This document shows, one piece after another, positions 55,901 to 63,488 of a stretch of 64,000 bases of DNA. The translations under genes and the position numbers were made by a program. Source of the DNA: Oncomelania hupensis (Eukaryota > Mollusca > Gastropoda > Littorinimorpha > Pomatiopsidae); NCBI GenBank assembly GCA_036898135.1, contig CM072527.1:30381555-30445554 (forward strand), written 5' to 3'. Under the pieces are notes generated by a model. It made no database searches, was not told the DNA's origin, and worked only from the letters and a program-made list of their open reading frames with translations. Each line of letters starts with the position of its first letter. The stretch's first letter is position 1.

Positions 55901-57390
55901 TAAACAATAATGTTCTGGATTACTTATTCCACATAATACGATAATTTTCTGGATTACTTATTCAACATGATATGATAATGTTCTAGATTACTTATTCCAC
56001 ATTAAATGAAAATGTTCTGGCTTACTTATTCCACATGATATGATAATTTTCTGGAATACTTATATCACAGGATACTATAATGTTCTGGATTACTTATTCC
56101 ACATAAACAATAATATTTAGGATTACTTATTCCACATGATATGATAATGTTCTGTATTACTTATTCAACATAATACATTACATTACATGGTTATTGCTTT
56201 AGGTCCAGCGGACTCTTCCAAGCCAAATCAGGACCAATTCAACATGATACGATAATGTTCTAGATTACATATTCCACATGATACAATAATGTTCTGGATT
56301 ACCTATTCCACACTACATTATTTCTGGATTACTTATTCCACATGAAACTATAATGTTCAGGAATACTTATTCCACATGATACGATAATGTTCTGGATTAC
56401 TCATTTTACATGAAACTATAATGTTCTGGATTACTTATTCCACATGATACGATAATGTTCTGGATTACTTATTCCACATGACACTATGTTCTGCTGCAGA
56501 ATTAATCTTCATCACTGTTAAATGTCATTTGTCATCAGTCCATTGCATGGTTTTATCTAAAAGAGATGTTAACCTTTTAAAAATGTCTAGCTCTTAACGC
56601 AGGTGTTTGTGGTTTTTATCACTTCTGTAAGCCTCCTTGCTCCATAGTTATGACATGATAGATTAGCCACGCTAATTGTCTGATGATGTTCTTGTCAGGA
56701 ATGGCCTCGACAATCAACATGCTTGATCAATAGGAAGATTCACTACGTTTGATAGAATAGATGAAAAGTGAATGGAAAGATGAGAAAAGCTACAAATTCA
56801 AAGGATACAACTGAGAAAATGCGCACAAATTGACCTTCCAACCACTGAAAATATTTTATACAGCTTCTTTGTAGTTATTATTTGCCAAATCAGTTTTCAT
56901 TGTAACAGGGGTTTCTTTTATATCGTGCAAATTTCTGTATGCATCATTGATATCAGGAGAAGAAGAACAGCACAACAGGGGCCAACATATATGTTTTACT
57001 GATTCACGAGCCCCCACAACACAGAAGAACTCCTTCAGTGGGCTAAGGAAGTTGACAGGTAAAAGGTTTACAGGCGAATGATGGACTAGGGCAAGGAAAT
57101 TAGGAAGGGAAACAGGTGAATACACCTCAACAGCAGAAGAAAAGTGAATGAAAGTGTTCCAGAAAGACTTTCACCTTGCATTCAAAGTATAAGCTAGGCA
57201 ATGGGATGCTGTCAACTGTTGACGGGAAATATTCATTGGGTAATCTAAGTTGTTACTTCCTTTTCTACATAGGTGAATGTGGTATGTCTGTGTATGTGTG
57301 TGTGTGGCTACTGTTTTGGCAGGTGACTGATGTAAAGTGGATACCAGGATCGCAGCTCATCTTGCAAACTGGAGAAGATAAGGAAGTCAG
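40956..57390 (+). CDS. WDR31: WDR31, WD40-repeat protein (5' part, continues past window)
   Basis: Exons: 40956-40999, (41054 or 41074)-41122 doubtful, 49474-49624, 50021-50174, 51039-51113, 53250-53391, 53994-54094 and 57323-57390. From 49488 on, all phases agree (225 codons plus 2 nt). The protein has successive WD repeats with SGSKDK, TGHEREVTK, FSASRDKVIKMW, VGHDMVVSA, LCSGSRDNTVRIWDVETGTC and ILQTGEDKEVR, matching vertebrate WDR31. It starts MGKLFSKRKTLKYDR, close to human MGKL. The function of the family is not well defined; WD40 proteins are scaffolds. Two antisense Gypsy elements occupy its introns. The join from exon 1 to 49474 is not resolved. Confidence 0.88.
41054..41122 (+). CDS. 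WDR31: Candidate WDR31 exon 2 (uncertain)
   Basis: Two acceptors (TTTTACAG at 41053, TTTTCACAG at 41073) and a donor CGTAG|GTAAGA at 41122. With the first acceptor the frame from exon 1 stays open (MSKSTFESMHATKC included); with the second it hits TGA. Neither joins in frame to the best acceptor of the 49474 exon. Confidence 0.3.
41436..41440. repeat. Target-site duplication, left (ATGAT)
   Basis: The 5-bp ATGAT adjoins the left LTR and is repeated at 49440-49444 after the right LTR. Confidence 0.95.
41441..42997 (-). repeat. 3' LTR of the complete Gypsy element
   Basis: 1557 bp. On the minus strand it starts TGTAACAACATAAAT and ends ATATCATCACA. An 89-codon ORF on the minus strand occurs in both LTRs and has no recognised function. 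Confidence 0.97.
42998..43012 (-). promoter_or_regulatory. Polypurine tract of the complete Gypsy element
   Basis: On the minus strand GTTTTTTGGGGGCCTA directly precedes the 3' LTR. The G-run is the likely plus-strand primer site. Confidence 0.7.
43100..47512 (-). CDS. Fused Gag-Pol polyprotein (1470 aa), integrase before RT
   Basis: A single ORF encoding retrotransposon capsid and enzymes. Approximate residues: 1-120 Gag start and coiled coil with repeated EKARAEERICAE units; about 140-340 capsid-like region; 362-378 CCHC zinc knuckle (CSNCKRTNHNTVDC); about 420 protease YDTG; 595-640 integrase HHCC; 665-770 integrase core with D (VDLVGPL), D (TDNGSQF) and E (VERFNGT); about 900-930 GPY/F module; 1010-1220 RT with FMDD at about 1175; 1320-1445 RNase H (TDAS, DYLSR). 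There are no stops or frameshifts. Most Gypsy elements have integrase last; here it precedes RT, as in the Gmr1 group. No envelope-like gene seen. Confidence 0.97.
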   Translation of the reverse strand: MADFIKVRRELREEGIALGLAGQDLITYVTSEWDKLEKSRTEERIHAEKARAEERICAEKARAEERICAEKAAEKARAEERDHAEKLKNMELEMTERLKKLDIEAREKERDQLIAARATDPNISLLSNSSDNPPQPPSITPGMNFFLSPFDEKVDRIDAYLDRFERLAQEFELDYNKWNIKLAQGLRGTAYDVYAKLPTGQSNDYPALKKALLIWFELTAETYRKKLRNSRKEKGESHSQFVDRLETYLRKWLALSNLEESFADLAELILSEQLRDAMTPETRMFTAEQGAENLADLIKLADRYTTAHENEAKRKVTDKPSRDGNNQKLHPQQAQQSNQNQQNSDNKKTQNSVKPPGQGQNPRKYCSNCKRTNHNTVDCRRTANQTHTVAVSQTSTVELETSDKSRPPVSETVEVNGKTASCLYDTGLSYDAIVSRTLVAAEDITDETVTLQGPDRSIPASTLPIAIVHVDSRYVSGKVKAAVMDAPLYDIILGCKYVYLGTPIAPQVLASVQTRAQTRQDAADNLPANPAPAEMRADQLADPTLAKCYKKLPQAHNPPKKGEFFEKNGLLYRQTDHDHSQLVVPAKNRPQVLEVGHAIAFSGHMGVSATIQRITAHYHWPGITGDITRFVRSCPQCQKVASKRWTVPVTLGEMPVTGTPFHRVAVDLVGPLPLTKKRNRYILTLVDTCTMWCEATPLPTIDTKRVAEALVTMFTRVGFPDQILTDNGSQFTGKMMQEVFSLIQTKHVRSSPYHPQSNGQVERFNGTLISILRKLVNEKPETWDTYVAAALFAYREVPHASTGFPPATLLFGRPIAGPLEALKRGWTDSQVDEEVKTATQYVTELRGRLHSTWQLATSAIKQARARQARHYNKNTKERELAEGDKVLLLLPSGSNKLEIAWQGPYVVTQKVSRTNYRIKVKGKERMYHINLLKRYLDRDDATSTDHLMALSIAEEVEATEDLAIEYPLKSSETYRDVAINPKPSTDRQRQIMEIVAQHQAVLTDIPGQTPLVEVTMTLTDTTPVRVKPYPIPLAKQTAVKQEIATLLEAGIISPSTSPYSAGIVLLRKPSGEHRLCIDYRRLNAVTEFQAEPLPDTAQLFAKLHNAKYFSRIDLSKGYYQIPVPEHLRPYLAFSTADGHYEFNVLPFGLNNAPSIFSRMMKQLLAPIQEEELHHFMDDILIATHTWDDHLRLLSTVLQRLRETGLTARPTKCLLGYEEIEFLGHTLRHGSLLPEDKNIAKMNKAPRPINKKDVQSFLGLCGYYQKFVANFNSIAAPLSDLTKKKAPEKVEWNAECEDAFQTLKARLTSQPILKLPDATQPFVLRTDASNQGLGATLLQSDPNDPTLLLPVAYASRKLNKAEHNYATVEKECLALVWAIQKFQMYLYGAHFKVQCDHQPLTFLASSQKLNARLMRWSLLLQPYSFHVEYIPGKSNHGADYLSRYPVPTVDKPNLASNPSQLRVDAPSFVPQ
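47863..47880 (-). promoter_or_regulatory. Primer-binding site, complementary to tRNA-Pro 3' end
   Basis: On the plus strand ATCCCGGACGAGCCCCCA is the 3' end of a tRNA-Pro including CCA. On the element strand the 18-nt PBS starts 2 nt after the 5' LTR. Confidence 0.9.
47883..49439 (-). repeat. 5' LTR of the complete Gypsy element
   Basis: 1557 bp, matching the other LTR throughout by eye. On the element strand it is followed by the PBS. It ends at 49439, 34 bp before the WDR31 exon at 49474. Confidence 0.97.
49474..49624 (+). CDS. WDR31: WDR31 exon with in-frame ATG at 49488
   Basis: The acceptor is TTTTATATTCTAG and the donor CT|GTAAGG. The frame from 49488 reads MLSESQSSEIFSSSITPKKH, then an acidic EEEEEK stretch, YINVT. 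It joins the next exon in phase 2. Low-complexity and Ser-rich before the WD repeats. Confidence 0.75.
49625..50020 (+). other. WDR31 intron with (ATC)n microsatellite
   Basis: (ATC)n at about 49964-49990 lies shortly before the acceptor TTTTTTTTGCAG. Nothing else. Confidence 0.7.
50021..50174 (+). CDS. WDR31: WDR31 exon, start of WD repeats
   Basis: It encodes EACGASGFGGGGDADTTLGN and then HTDAVVSIAAVQPGLCLSGS, KDK. The GH-less first blade has the SGSKDK turn. Donor GTGAGT. Confidence 0.92.
50175..51038 (+). other. WDR31 intron
   Basis: G/T-rich microsatellite-like sequence at 50755-50800. No exon or element recognised. Confidence 0.6.
51039..51113 (+). CDS. WDR31: WDR31 exon (25 codons)
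   Basis: CVVLYNYHSDKLEQRWTGHE then REVTK; acceptor TTTATTTTAG, donor GTCAGT. Contains the GH dipeptide that starts a WD repeat. Confidence 0.93.
51838..52465. repeat. 63-bp minisatellite, about three units, split by a SINE
   Basis: Units start CAGGTATGCCAGTTTG at about 51838 and 51901 and, beyond the SINE, at about 52421, with the AACCTAAATGTTAAAATATT segment between. The period is 63 bp. Confidence 0.8.
51934..52383 (-). mobile_element. tRNA-derived SINE B, copy 1, 450 bp
   Basis: On the minus strand the 5' head has an A box (TGGTCTAATGGTAGTGC) and a B box (GGTTCGAGAC) spaced as in a tRNA. The 3' end has AAAAGCGCTATATAAGAACG and an ATAAATAAT tail. The direct repeat CAGAGTA flanks it (51927-51933, 52384-52390). 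Confidence 0.88.
52466..53057 (+). other. WDR31 intron segment
   Basis: AT-rich; no feature recognised. Confidence 0.6.
53058..53225 (-). repeat. Dispersed repeat D, copy 2
   Basis: Inverted relative to 22206-22383. It ends only about 25 bp before the acceptor of the next WDR31 exon. Confidence 0.7.
53250..53391 (+). CDS. WDR31: WDR31 exon with two WD-repeat boundaries
   Basis: VCYGSTSGSTFSASRDKVIK then MWQRGSNACVRDFVGHDMVV, SAIHVNA; acceptor TTTTCCACAG, donor G|GTAGGT. Confidence 0.95.
53994..54094 (+). CDS. WDR31: WDR31 exon with a canonical WD repeat
   Basis: DNTRLCSGSRDNTVRIWDVE then TGTCVQQNNIPQNL; acceptor TTTTTTCAG, donor GTCAGT. Includes the WD dipeptide. Confidence 0.95.
54112..54560 (-). 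mobile_element. tRNA-derived SINE B, copy 2
   Basis: The same family as 51934-52383. The head has ATGGCCTAATGGTAGAGC and GGTTCGAGCC. ATAAT-rich sequence on both sides blurs the target duplication. Confidence 0.85.
54588..55268 (+). pseudogene. LINE (RTE-like) 3' end with (GGATA)n tail
   Basis: The open frame 54715-55257 encodes the RT C-terminal domain: ISQHSKVRLLCSLVISIFLY, LTADLQQRKQSMEMRCYRRL, KLRWYGHVTRSSGLAKTILQ and GGRRRGRPKKRW. It is the best preserved copy of the family at 13328-14345. A duplicated 110-bp piece (54588-54697) precedes it, out of order. The stop lies next to a (GGATA)n tail (55245-55268), the very short 3' end typical of RTE-type LINEs. It is 5'-truncated, so inactive. 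Confidence 0.85.
55269..55741 (+). other. WDR31 intron segment, AT-rich
   Basis: Starts with an (AATA)n/(AAT)n tract. No other feature. Confidence 0.6.
55742..56492. repeat. 34-bp minisatellite, about 20 units
   Basis: The unit is close to TTCTGGATTACTTATTCCAC followed by ATGATACGATAATG, with point changes between units. A 60-bp retroposon scrap interrupts it at 56177-56236. Confidence 0.93.
56177..56236 (-). repeat. 5'-truncated family-A scrap in the minisatellite
   Basis: ATTACATTACATGG, then TTGCTTTAGGTCCAGCGGAC, to ATCAGGACC. The flanks ATTCAACATAATAC and ATTCAACATGATAC (56163-56176, 56237-56250) are a 14-bp target duplication with one change. Confidence 0.75.
56493..57322 (+). other. 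WDR31 intron segment
   Basis: An 89-codon minus ORF near 56856-57125 has no clear motif. No other feature. Confidence 0.5.
57323..57390 (+). CDS. WDR31: WDR31 exon, last in window
   Basis: VTDVKWIPGSQLILQTGEDK then EV(R); acceptor TTTTGGCAG, donor CAG|GTGAGT. The gene continues beyond 64000, past the Gypsy insertion that begins 84 bp downstream. Confidence 0.94.
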
Positions 57391-57474
57391 GTGAGTGTAT
57401 TATGTTCCTTGTGACCTCCCTCACCCCAGTCTTCCACACCCAATCTTCCAAAATCCAAACCCTGTATTGCTCAC

Positions 57475-58923
57475 TGTCGCAAACCTGGGTGTTGCTGGGT
57501 GATCACTACTGATGAAGGACTTCCTTGACTTTCATGACTTACCCCAGAACATGGTTTTATTTCAATAAAAAAACCTAAGGTACACCATTTACTTCCAACA
57601 CTTCACAAACACATAACACATTTTTCCAAGTTCGAGTATTTTATTATATTCCGTTCATTTTTTCTTCGAGATCGGAACGATAATTTGGCGATACTTTTCC
57701 GTCGTGGTTACCGAAAATAAAGTTCGATTGTTTTTTTACTTAACTTCTTATAAAGTCCTCGTTGAAATCGTTGTTAACAGATGAAGAAATCCGGAACTAG
57801 GTGAGTTGGTAGAAAAGTTAATAGGAGCTGGAACTTGACATCGATGTCGCCGTTAGATCTAAAGGCTGTCCATGACCCACCAGTGACTTCTGTAGCCCTC
57901 GTTAACGTACAGTTCCATCTTAGAATCAGTCACTCCGATCATAAGCAATACGTCAGTGAAGAATCCAGTGCCAGTCTCAAAGATGACATCGTCACGTAGA
58001 TCCAAGACGATTCATACCACAGAATAAAAACACCTGCCGAACAAAACTAGTCTTAGATATTTGCATGAAAATTATTTTCATACAAACTTAAACTCCTCCA
58101 GGTCCGGCTCTGCTTGGAAAAACATGTTACGATTAATCAACACATCAGTCCCCTGAAAACCAACTGCATTCAGATGAACCAACTATCTTTCTCTGGAAAA
58201 GAAATGCATTCAAACGAACAAACTATCTTTCTCCTCTGGAAAACAAATGCATTCAATGAACAAACTATTTTTCTCCTCTGAAAAATACATATATTCAATG
58301 AACAAATCATCACACGTATCAATCTTCTTGGGAAATCATCTTGAATGAAGAAAAATCTAAATATTTACCCTACGGTGCCAGAATTCAGCTAAAGCTGATC
58401 AAACGTCGAGGAACAACTATCTTCCTGGCCCAACCACATCTGACATCATTCAGCCTCCAGCTAAACTGTCGTTGGCACCCCACAGAATAAGTTGCCTCGG
58501 AGCTTGGGTAGAATCCTCCCTGTCCAGTCTAGATCTCTTTCCCAACTGATTGACAGTTTTCCTAACCGATTTTGCCTCTGTTTCATTTTACTAAGGTTAC
58601 CATACTTTTATCATTAAAACAACCAATGAAAATTTCCCAACGCAAACAAATGACCTATCACCTCAAATATTATATTTTGTAAAATTAATAGCTCACAAAC
58701 CTCTTTGCTTTTCCTCAAATTTCATTATTGGCATTAATCACAAACTTTCACACAAAAGAATCATCGATAAAAATCGTCCATTTTATTCTTTTCCAGGAAT
58801 ACACAAAATGGCGATTGACACGCAGCAAATTTGACGTCATATTTCTAAATCTAGCACAGGCACTCTATAAAACAATTTGCACTTGGAAAATAAAAATCCT
58901 CGCGAGCGTTTCGTTTCGCGACA
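57475..58923 (-). repeat. 3' LTR of the second Gypsy element (inferred bounds)
   Basis: On the element strand it starts TGTCGCGAAACG, directly after the purine tract, and ends GGTTTGCGACA. TGTCGC/GCGACA form the short terminal inverted repeat. About 1449 bp. Only one LTR is in view, so the far boundary is inferred. Confidence 0.7.
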
Positions 58924-58939
58924 TTACGCCCCTCCTCTT
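58924..58939 (-). promoter_or_regulatory. Polypurine tract of the second Gypsy element
   Basis: AAGAGGAGGGGCGTAA on the element strand, immediately 5' of the LTR start TGTCGC. Confidence 0.75.
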
Positions 58940-58970
58940 GAGCTGAAACATCCATGTTTAAGCTATTCTT

Positions 58971-61900
58971 TTACAAGTGCAAGCGACTCAAATAGTCTGC
59001 GCCAACATTGTCTTTCCCTTTGATAACTTTGACTGTGAAAGAATACTGTTGCAGCTGGAGAGCCCACCTCATTAGCCGACCATTCTCAGTCTTGGTTTTC
59101 TGCAAATATGTGAGTGGTTGGTGGTCTGTCTCCAAAGTGAAATGTGTTGAATACAGGTACTGTTCAAACTTCTTGACAGCCCATACCACTCCCAAACACT
59201 CCTTTTCGATGGTCGAATAGTTTTTCTCTGCGCGGTTAAGCTTCTTGCTTGCATAGGCTACTGGCTGTAACCCTTGCCCTTGATCTTGCAGTAAAACTGC
59301 TCCCACTGCAACATCTGATGCGTCACTCCTCAGAGTAAATGGTTTGCCGACGTCAGGTAGCAATAACACTGGTTTGCTTACCAAGCAATCTTTGAGTTTA
59401 ACGAATGCTGCTTCACATTTTTCATCCCAGGCCACTTTTTCTGGTAGACCTTTCTTTGTCAAATCAGTCAACGGAGCGCTGATTTCCGCATAGTTGCTGA
59501 TGTATTTCCTGTAGAACCCCACTAGTCCTAGGAATGCTCTGACTTCCTTCTTTGTGATCGGTCTGCTGGCTGACCTGATTTTCTCAGTCTTGTCATCATC
59601 AGGCATGACTGTGCCTCCACCCACATGATGACCCAAATAGTCTAACTCTCCGAAACCAAAGTAGCACTTAGAGGGTTTCGCTGTAAGACCTGCCTCCTCC
59701 AACCTTTTCAACACAGCATCAATGGCCTCTACATGCTGTTCCCACGTTTCAGTGGCAATGATGATGTCATCAATGAAATGTTCAATATCATCACGCTTCA
59801 GTGGTTCAAGTAACTTGCGCATCATTCGAGTGAAAATAGAACTCGCAGTCTTGATACCAAATGGAAGATAAGCGAAACAGTACTGTCCCATGGGTGTACT
59901 AAACGCTGTCTTCGGTTTATCCTCTTCTTTGACTGGTATCTGCCAATACCCTTTCGTCAAGTCTATCTTTGACAAATAGCGTGCTTTCTGCAATTTTGCA
60001 AAGATTTGTGGCACATCAGGAATAGGTTCCGAATCGAACTCTACCTGCTTGTTGAGGCTTCTATAGTCAATACAGAAACGTATTTCACCATCCTTCTTCT
60101 TCGCCAACACAATCGGACTATTGTAAGGCGACACTGTTGGTTCTATGACCCCCAACTCCAACATGTCAATGACCTCTTTCTTCACTGTTTCTACCTGCGC
60201 AAATGGTAGCGGGTATTGCCTCACATGCACTGGCTCTTTTGACGTAAGTTTGAATTCACATTCTTCGATTTTGCATTTCCCTGGTATATCTTTCAGCACG
60301 TTTTCTCTCCTGTCGCAAATAGACAAGATTTCAGCTTGTTTGTGCTCGTCCAACTCAGGGTTGATCTTCACGTCTCTGGGACCTTCTTTTGCATGCAACG
60401 TAAGCATAGAAAAACGATCTATGCCTAGTGCTCCCATCTCTTCATCGTACACATCGTCAACCACAACGCTCACTTCCTCCTCATCTGTCTCCATGACCAC
60501 CGCGTTTGGCTGTGCTTCATCTGTCCCTGTTTGCTTTCCGTCACGTTCGACGTACAATTTCAGCAAATTCGCATGTAGCAGCTTTTCATGTCCCCTTATC
60601 TTGATTCTGTAGTTGCAGCTGCCCACTTTCTCCACAACTGGATAAGGACCTTTCCACGTTAGCTGCAGCTTGTTGTGTTTTGCGGGCAACAAAAGTAAAA
60701 CTTTGTCCCCGACCTCAAATTTTCTGTCTTTGGCCTTTTTGTCGTACGCCTTCGTGTACCTGAGCGCTGCCTTGCTGAGGTTGTTCTTGGCAATCTCACA
60801 AGTTTTCTCGATTTTGTTCGTGAGATCCGTGATATGACTAATCGTGGATCGCACTTCCTCTCCTGCATCCTCGTTTGTCCACACCTGACGTAGAACCTGC
60901 ATAGGCCCTCGTACTTCACGCCCATACAAAAGTTCAAAAGGCGAAAATTGCAAGCTTTCTTGCGGTACCTCCCTGTAGGCAAACAATAACGCTGGCAAAA
61001 ACTTGTCCCAGTCCTTGGGCTGTTCTTGACAAAGTCTCTTCATCATGTCCTTGAGTGTAGCATTAAACTTCTCTGTCAAACCATTTGTTTGCGGGTGAAA
61101 GGGTGTAGTATGGATCCCCTTTATGTTGAGAAGCTTGTTCACTCTCTCCATGATTTCGCTGGTGAATTGGGTACCCCTATCTGTGATCACTTCCTTAGGA
61201 ATTCCCATCCTGGTCCAATAGATCCACAACGCCTCGCTCACTGTCTGTGCCCTAATATCTTTCAGAGGTGTCGCTTCTACATACCGCGTGGCATAGTCAA
61301 CCATGGTCAATATGTAACGATGACCCCTGCTGGACGCTGGTAGTATCGGACCAATGATATCTACCCCAACTCGCTCGAAAGGTGTGCTGATAAGCGGCAT
61401 GCTTTTCATCGGGACCTTCCTAGTGGCCCCCTTCCTCGTGCTCCTCTGACACACGTCACATGACGCACAATAACGTTTGACGTCACCACATATACCCGGC
61501 CAATAGAAATCACGCCATATCCGGTCGCGAGTTCGGCGTACTCCTTGATGTCCTGCCATCGGTGTATCATGAGCCAATTTGAGCACATCTGATCGGTACC
61601 GTTCTGGTACTACCACTTGTCTACATGGTTTACCTTCACTCATGTAAACTCTGTACAGAATATCTTTCTTCCACTCGTAGTGGGTTTCTTGTTTGATTCC
61701 AAGCTCTGCCCTTTCCCGAATTTTTCCTAAAGTCGGGTCTGCCTTTTGTTCCCTAGATAGATCTTCAGGACGTATTTGCCCTAAGTCAATCTGTTTAGGA
61801 ATCCATGGCTTGGCTTGTGCTTGTTGCTTCTCTTGCAACCTGGTTTGTACCGGTGCTACAACTTGTTCCTCCGGTTGCTCTACCAACGGAAACAATGGAA

Positions 61901-63488
61901 CTTTGACCTCAGTCCCGTCTGTCATCTTTCTGTTATTTCCTATCAGGACTTGATGTACCAGTGTCTTCAAAACCAAAACACGCGTTTCTCCAACGAAAAA
62001 CGGAGTTTCCAAATTCACCACAGCAATGGGCACTTTCTTTCGCTTGGATGAATCTGCAAATGTCACGTTCTGGTATTCGCCCGTATATTTGCTTGGGGAA
62101 ACTAAACTTGAATCCACCAATATGCTGCTGGCCCCTGTATCCCGAATACCTTGAGCCTTTACTCCATCCACTTTCAATTCACAGTTTGGTTCATAGCCGT
62201 CTTCACTACATCGATTACATGGTTTCTGTTCCTGGGTCACGTTGACCGCATTCACAACAGCTGACGCAAGGTTTGAGTTTGGTCTGTTTCTATTCACATT
62301 TGCCTTTTGGCAATCCCTCATCAAATGTGGGCCTCCGCATCGAAAACATCCCTTGAAGTTTTGATGAGTCTTGTTCATTCCTGACGCACCCGCGTTGCCA
62401 GGACCTGTCACTTGACCACTCACCCCTCCACTACGTCGTTGTCCCATGTTCGAATTCTGCGTTTGCTGGTTAACCCTGGGACGGTTATCCATTCTAGCAC
62501 TGGGTCCAATGGGCCGCCTCGTTGCAATCGGACCTCCAGCATTCTGCGCATCTTCATACGTTTGAGCATGGACCACCACTTCGTCCACACACGTAGGGTT
62601 TCTTTCCCTAATGAATCTTGCCTCCTCTTGAGACACTATCTCCAACATTTTGTCCATGAGAATTAAATCTTTCAGCTCACCTGATTTTCCTTCTTTCTCA
62701 GACAAATCCACCCATCTGTCCAAATACATCCCCATCCTGTTCCTACACTCCCTGATGCCTTCATGACTGCCCCGCTTGAATTCCTTGAACCGTTTCCGAT
62801 AAGTTTCAGCGGTCAGTTGGAAACGCCTCATGATCGCAGCCTTGACCATGTCGTAATCCATAATTTCCTCATCAGACATCTCAGTGTAGACTTGCCGTGC
62901 TTGGCCTCGTAGTTGACCAGATAGTCTTATCGCCCACTCATCCTTGTTCCAACCTGACAACGTAGCGATACGCTCAAACTGTTTCAGGTAGACCTCTACA
63001 TCGTCCTTATCATCCAAATAAGGTACATTCACATTCAGACAGCTCCTCGCTGTCCTCGGCTCCGGATAAAAATTTTGATTTTGATCCCCATCATCCGCAG
63101 TCCACTCTTGCGCCTTTCTCAACTCAAACTCGTTCTGCATGGCCATTTGTTCCAATTTTGCCTTGGCCTCCCTTTCTTCTCTCATAATGCGCTCTTCTCG
63201 TTCTTCCCGTCGGAGCTGGTCCTCCCGTTGCTCCTGCCGGATTTTCTCTGCTTTCTCTTCCTCTTCCTTTCGGATCCTCTCCGCTTTCTCTTCCTCCCTT
63301 ATCCTCTCCGCTTTCTCTTCCTCCCTTATCCTCTCCGCTTTCTCTTCCGCTTCTTTCCTTCTATTTTCCACATACTCTGCCAGATCCTTATCTGTCAGAC
63401 CCAGGATGATCCCATCCTGCTTGTAGGCTAGCAGCGGAGACTCAATCTCCATTTGAACTTGTTGCTGCCTCGGCATTCTCCTAGCCAA
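58971..63488 (-). CDS. Fused Gag-Pol polyprotein (1505 aa), integrase before RT
   Basis: One intact ORF. Approximate residues: 25-125 Gag start with DLAEYVENRR and a long coiled coil of EEEKAERIR-type repeats; about 150-340 capsid-like region; 380-395 zinc knuckle (CFRCGGPHLMRDC); about 447 protease RDTGAS; 640-682 integrase HHCC; 709-806 integrase core D (VDIIGPI), D (TDRGTQF), E (LTEKFNAT); 943-965 GPY/F; 1060-1260 RT with FIDD at about 1236; 1388-1500 RNase H (SDAS, ADYLSR). Catalytic residues are present and no break is seen. The shared start motif (G-x-x-L-G-L-x-x-x-D-L-x-x-Y-V) links it to the other element. Confidence 0.97.
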   Translation of the reverse strand: MARRMPRQQQVQMEIESPLLAYKQDGIILGLTDKDLAEYVENRRKEAEEKAERIREEEKAERIREEEKAERIRKEEEEKAEKIRQEQREDQLRREEREERIMREEREAKAKLEQMAMQNEFELRKAQEWTADDGDQNQNFYPEPRTARSCLNVNVPYLDDKDDVEVYLKQFERIATLSGWNKDEWAIRLSGQLRGQARQVYTEMSDEEIMDYDMVKAAIMRRFQLTAETYRKRFKEFKRGSHEGIRECRNRMGMYLDRWVDLSEKEGKSGELKDLILMDKMLEIVSQEEARFIRERNPTCVDEVVVHAQTYEDAQNAGGPIATRRPIGPSARMDNRPRVNQQTQNSNMGQRRSGGVSGQVTGPGNAGASGMNKTHQNFKGCFRCGGPHLMRDCQKANVNRNRPNSNLASAVVNAVNVTQEQKPCNRCSEDGYEPNCELKVDGVKAQGIRDTGASSILVDSSLVSPSKYTGEYQNVTFADSSKRKKVPIAVVNLETPFFVGETRVLVLKTLVHQVLIGNNRKMTDGTEVKVPLFPLVEQPEEQVVAPVQTRLQEKQQAQAKPWIPKQIDLGQIRPEDLSREQKADPTLGKIRERAELGIKQETHYEWKKDILYRVYMSEGKPCRQVVVPERYRSDVLKLAHDTPMAGHQGVRRTRDRIWRDFYWPGICGDVKRYCASCDVCQRSTRKGATRKVPMKSMPLISTPFERVGVDIIGPILPASSRGHRYILTMVDYATRYVEATPLKDIRAQTVSEALWIYWTRMGIPKEVITDRGTQFTSEIMERVNKLLNIKGIHTTPFHPQTNGLTEKFNATLKDMMKRLCQEQPKDWDKFLPALLFAYREVPQESLQFSPFELLYGREVRGPMQVLRQVWTNEDAGEEVRSTISHITDLTNKIEKTCEIAKNNLSKAALRYTKAYDKKAKDRKFEVGDKVLLLLPAKHNKLQLTWKGPYPVVEKVGSCNYRIKIRGHEKLLHANLLKLYVERDGKQTGTDEAQPNAVVMETDEEEVSVVVDDVYDEEMGALGIDRFSMLTLHAKEGPRDVKINPELDEHKQAEILSICDRRENVLKDIPGKCKIEECEFKLTSKEPVHVRQYPLPFAQVETVKKEVIDMLELGVIEPTVSPYNSPIVLAKKKDGEIRFCIDYRSLNKQVEFDSEPIPDVPQIFAKLQKARYLSKIDLTKGYWQIPVKEEDKPKTAFSTPMGQYCFAYLPFGIKTASSIFTRMMRKLLEPLKRDDIEHFIDDIIIATETWEQHVEAIDAVLKRLEEAGLTAKPSKCYFGFGELDYLGHHVGGGTVMPDDDKTEKIRSASRPITKKEVRAFLGLVGFYRKYISNYAEISAPLTDLTKKGLPEKVAWDEKCEAAFVKLKDCLVSKPVLLLPDVGKPFTLRSDASDVAVGAVLLQDQGQGLQPVAYASKKLNRAEKNYSTIEKECLGVVWAVKKFEQYLYSTHFTLETDHQPLTYLQKTKTENGRLMRWALQLQQYSFTVKVIKGKDNVGADYLSRLHL

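Noticed and set aside
55742..56492. CRISPR array
   Set aside because: The repeats are directly tandem with no unique spacers, in a eukaryotic intron.
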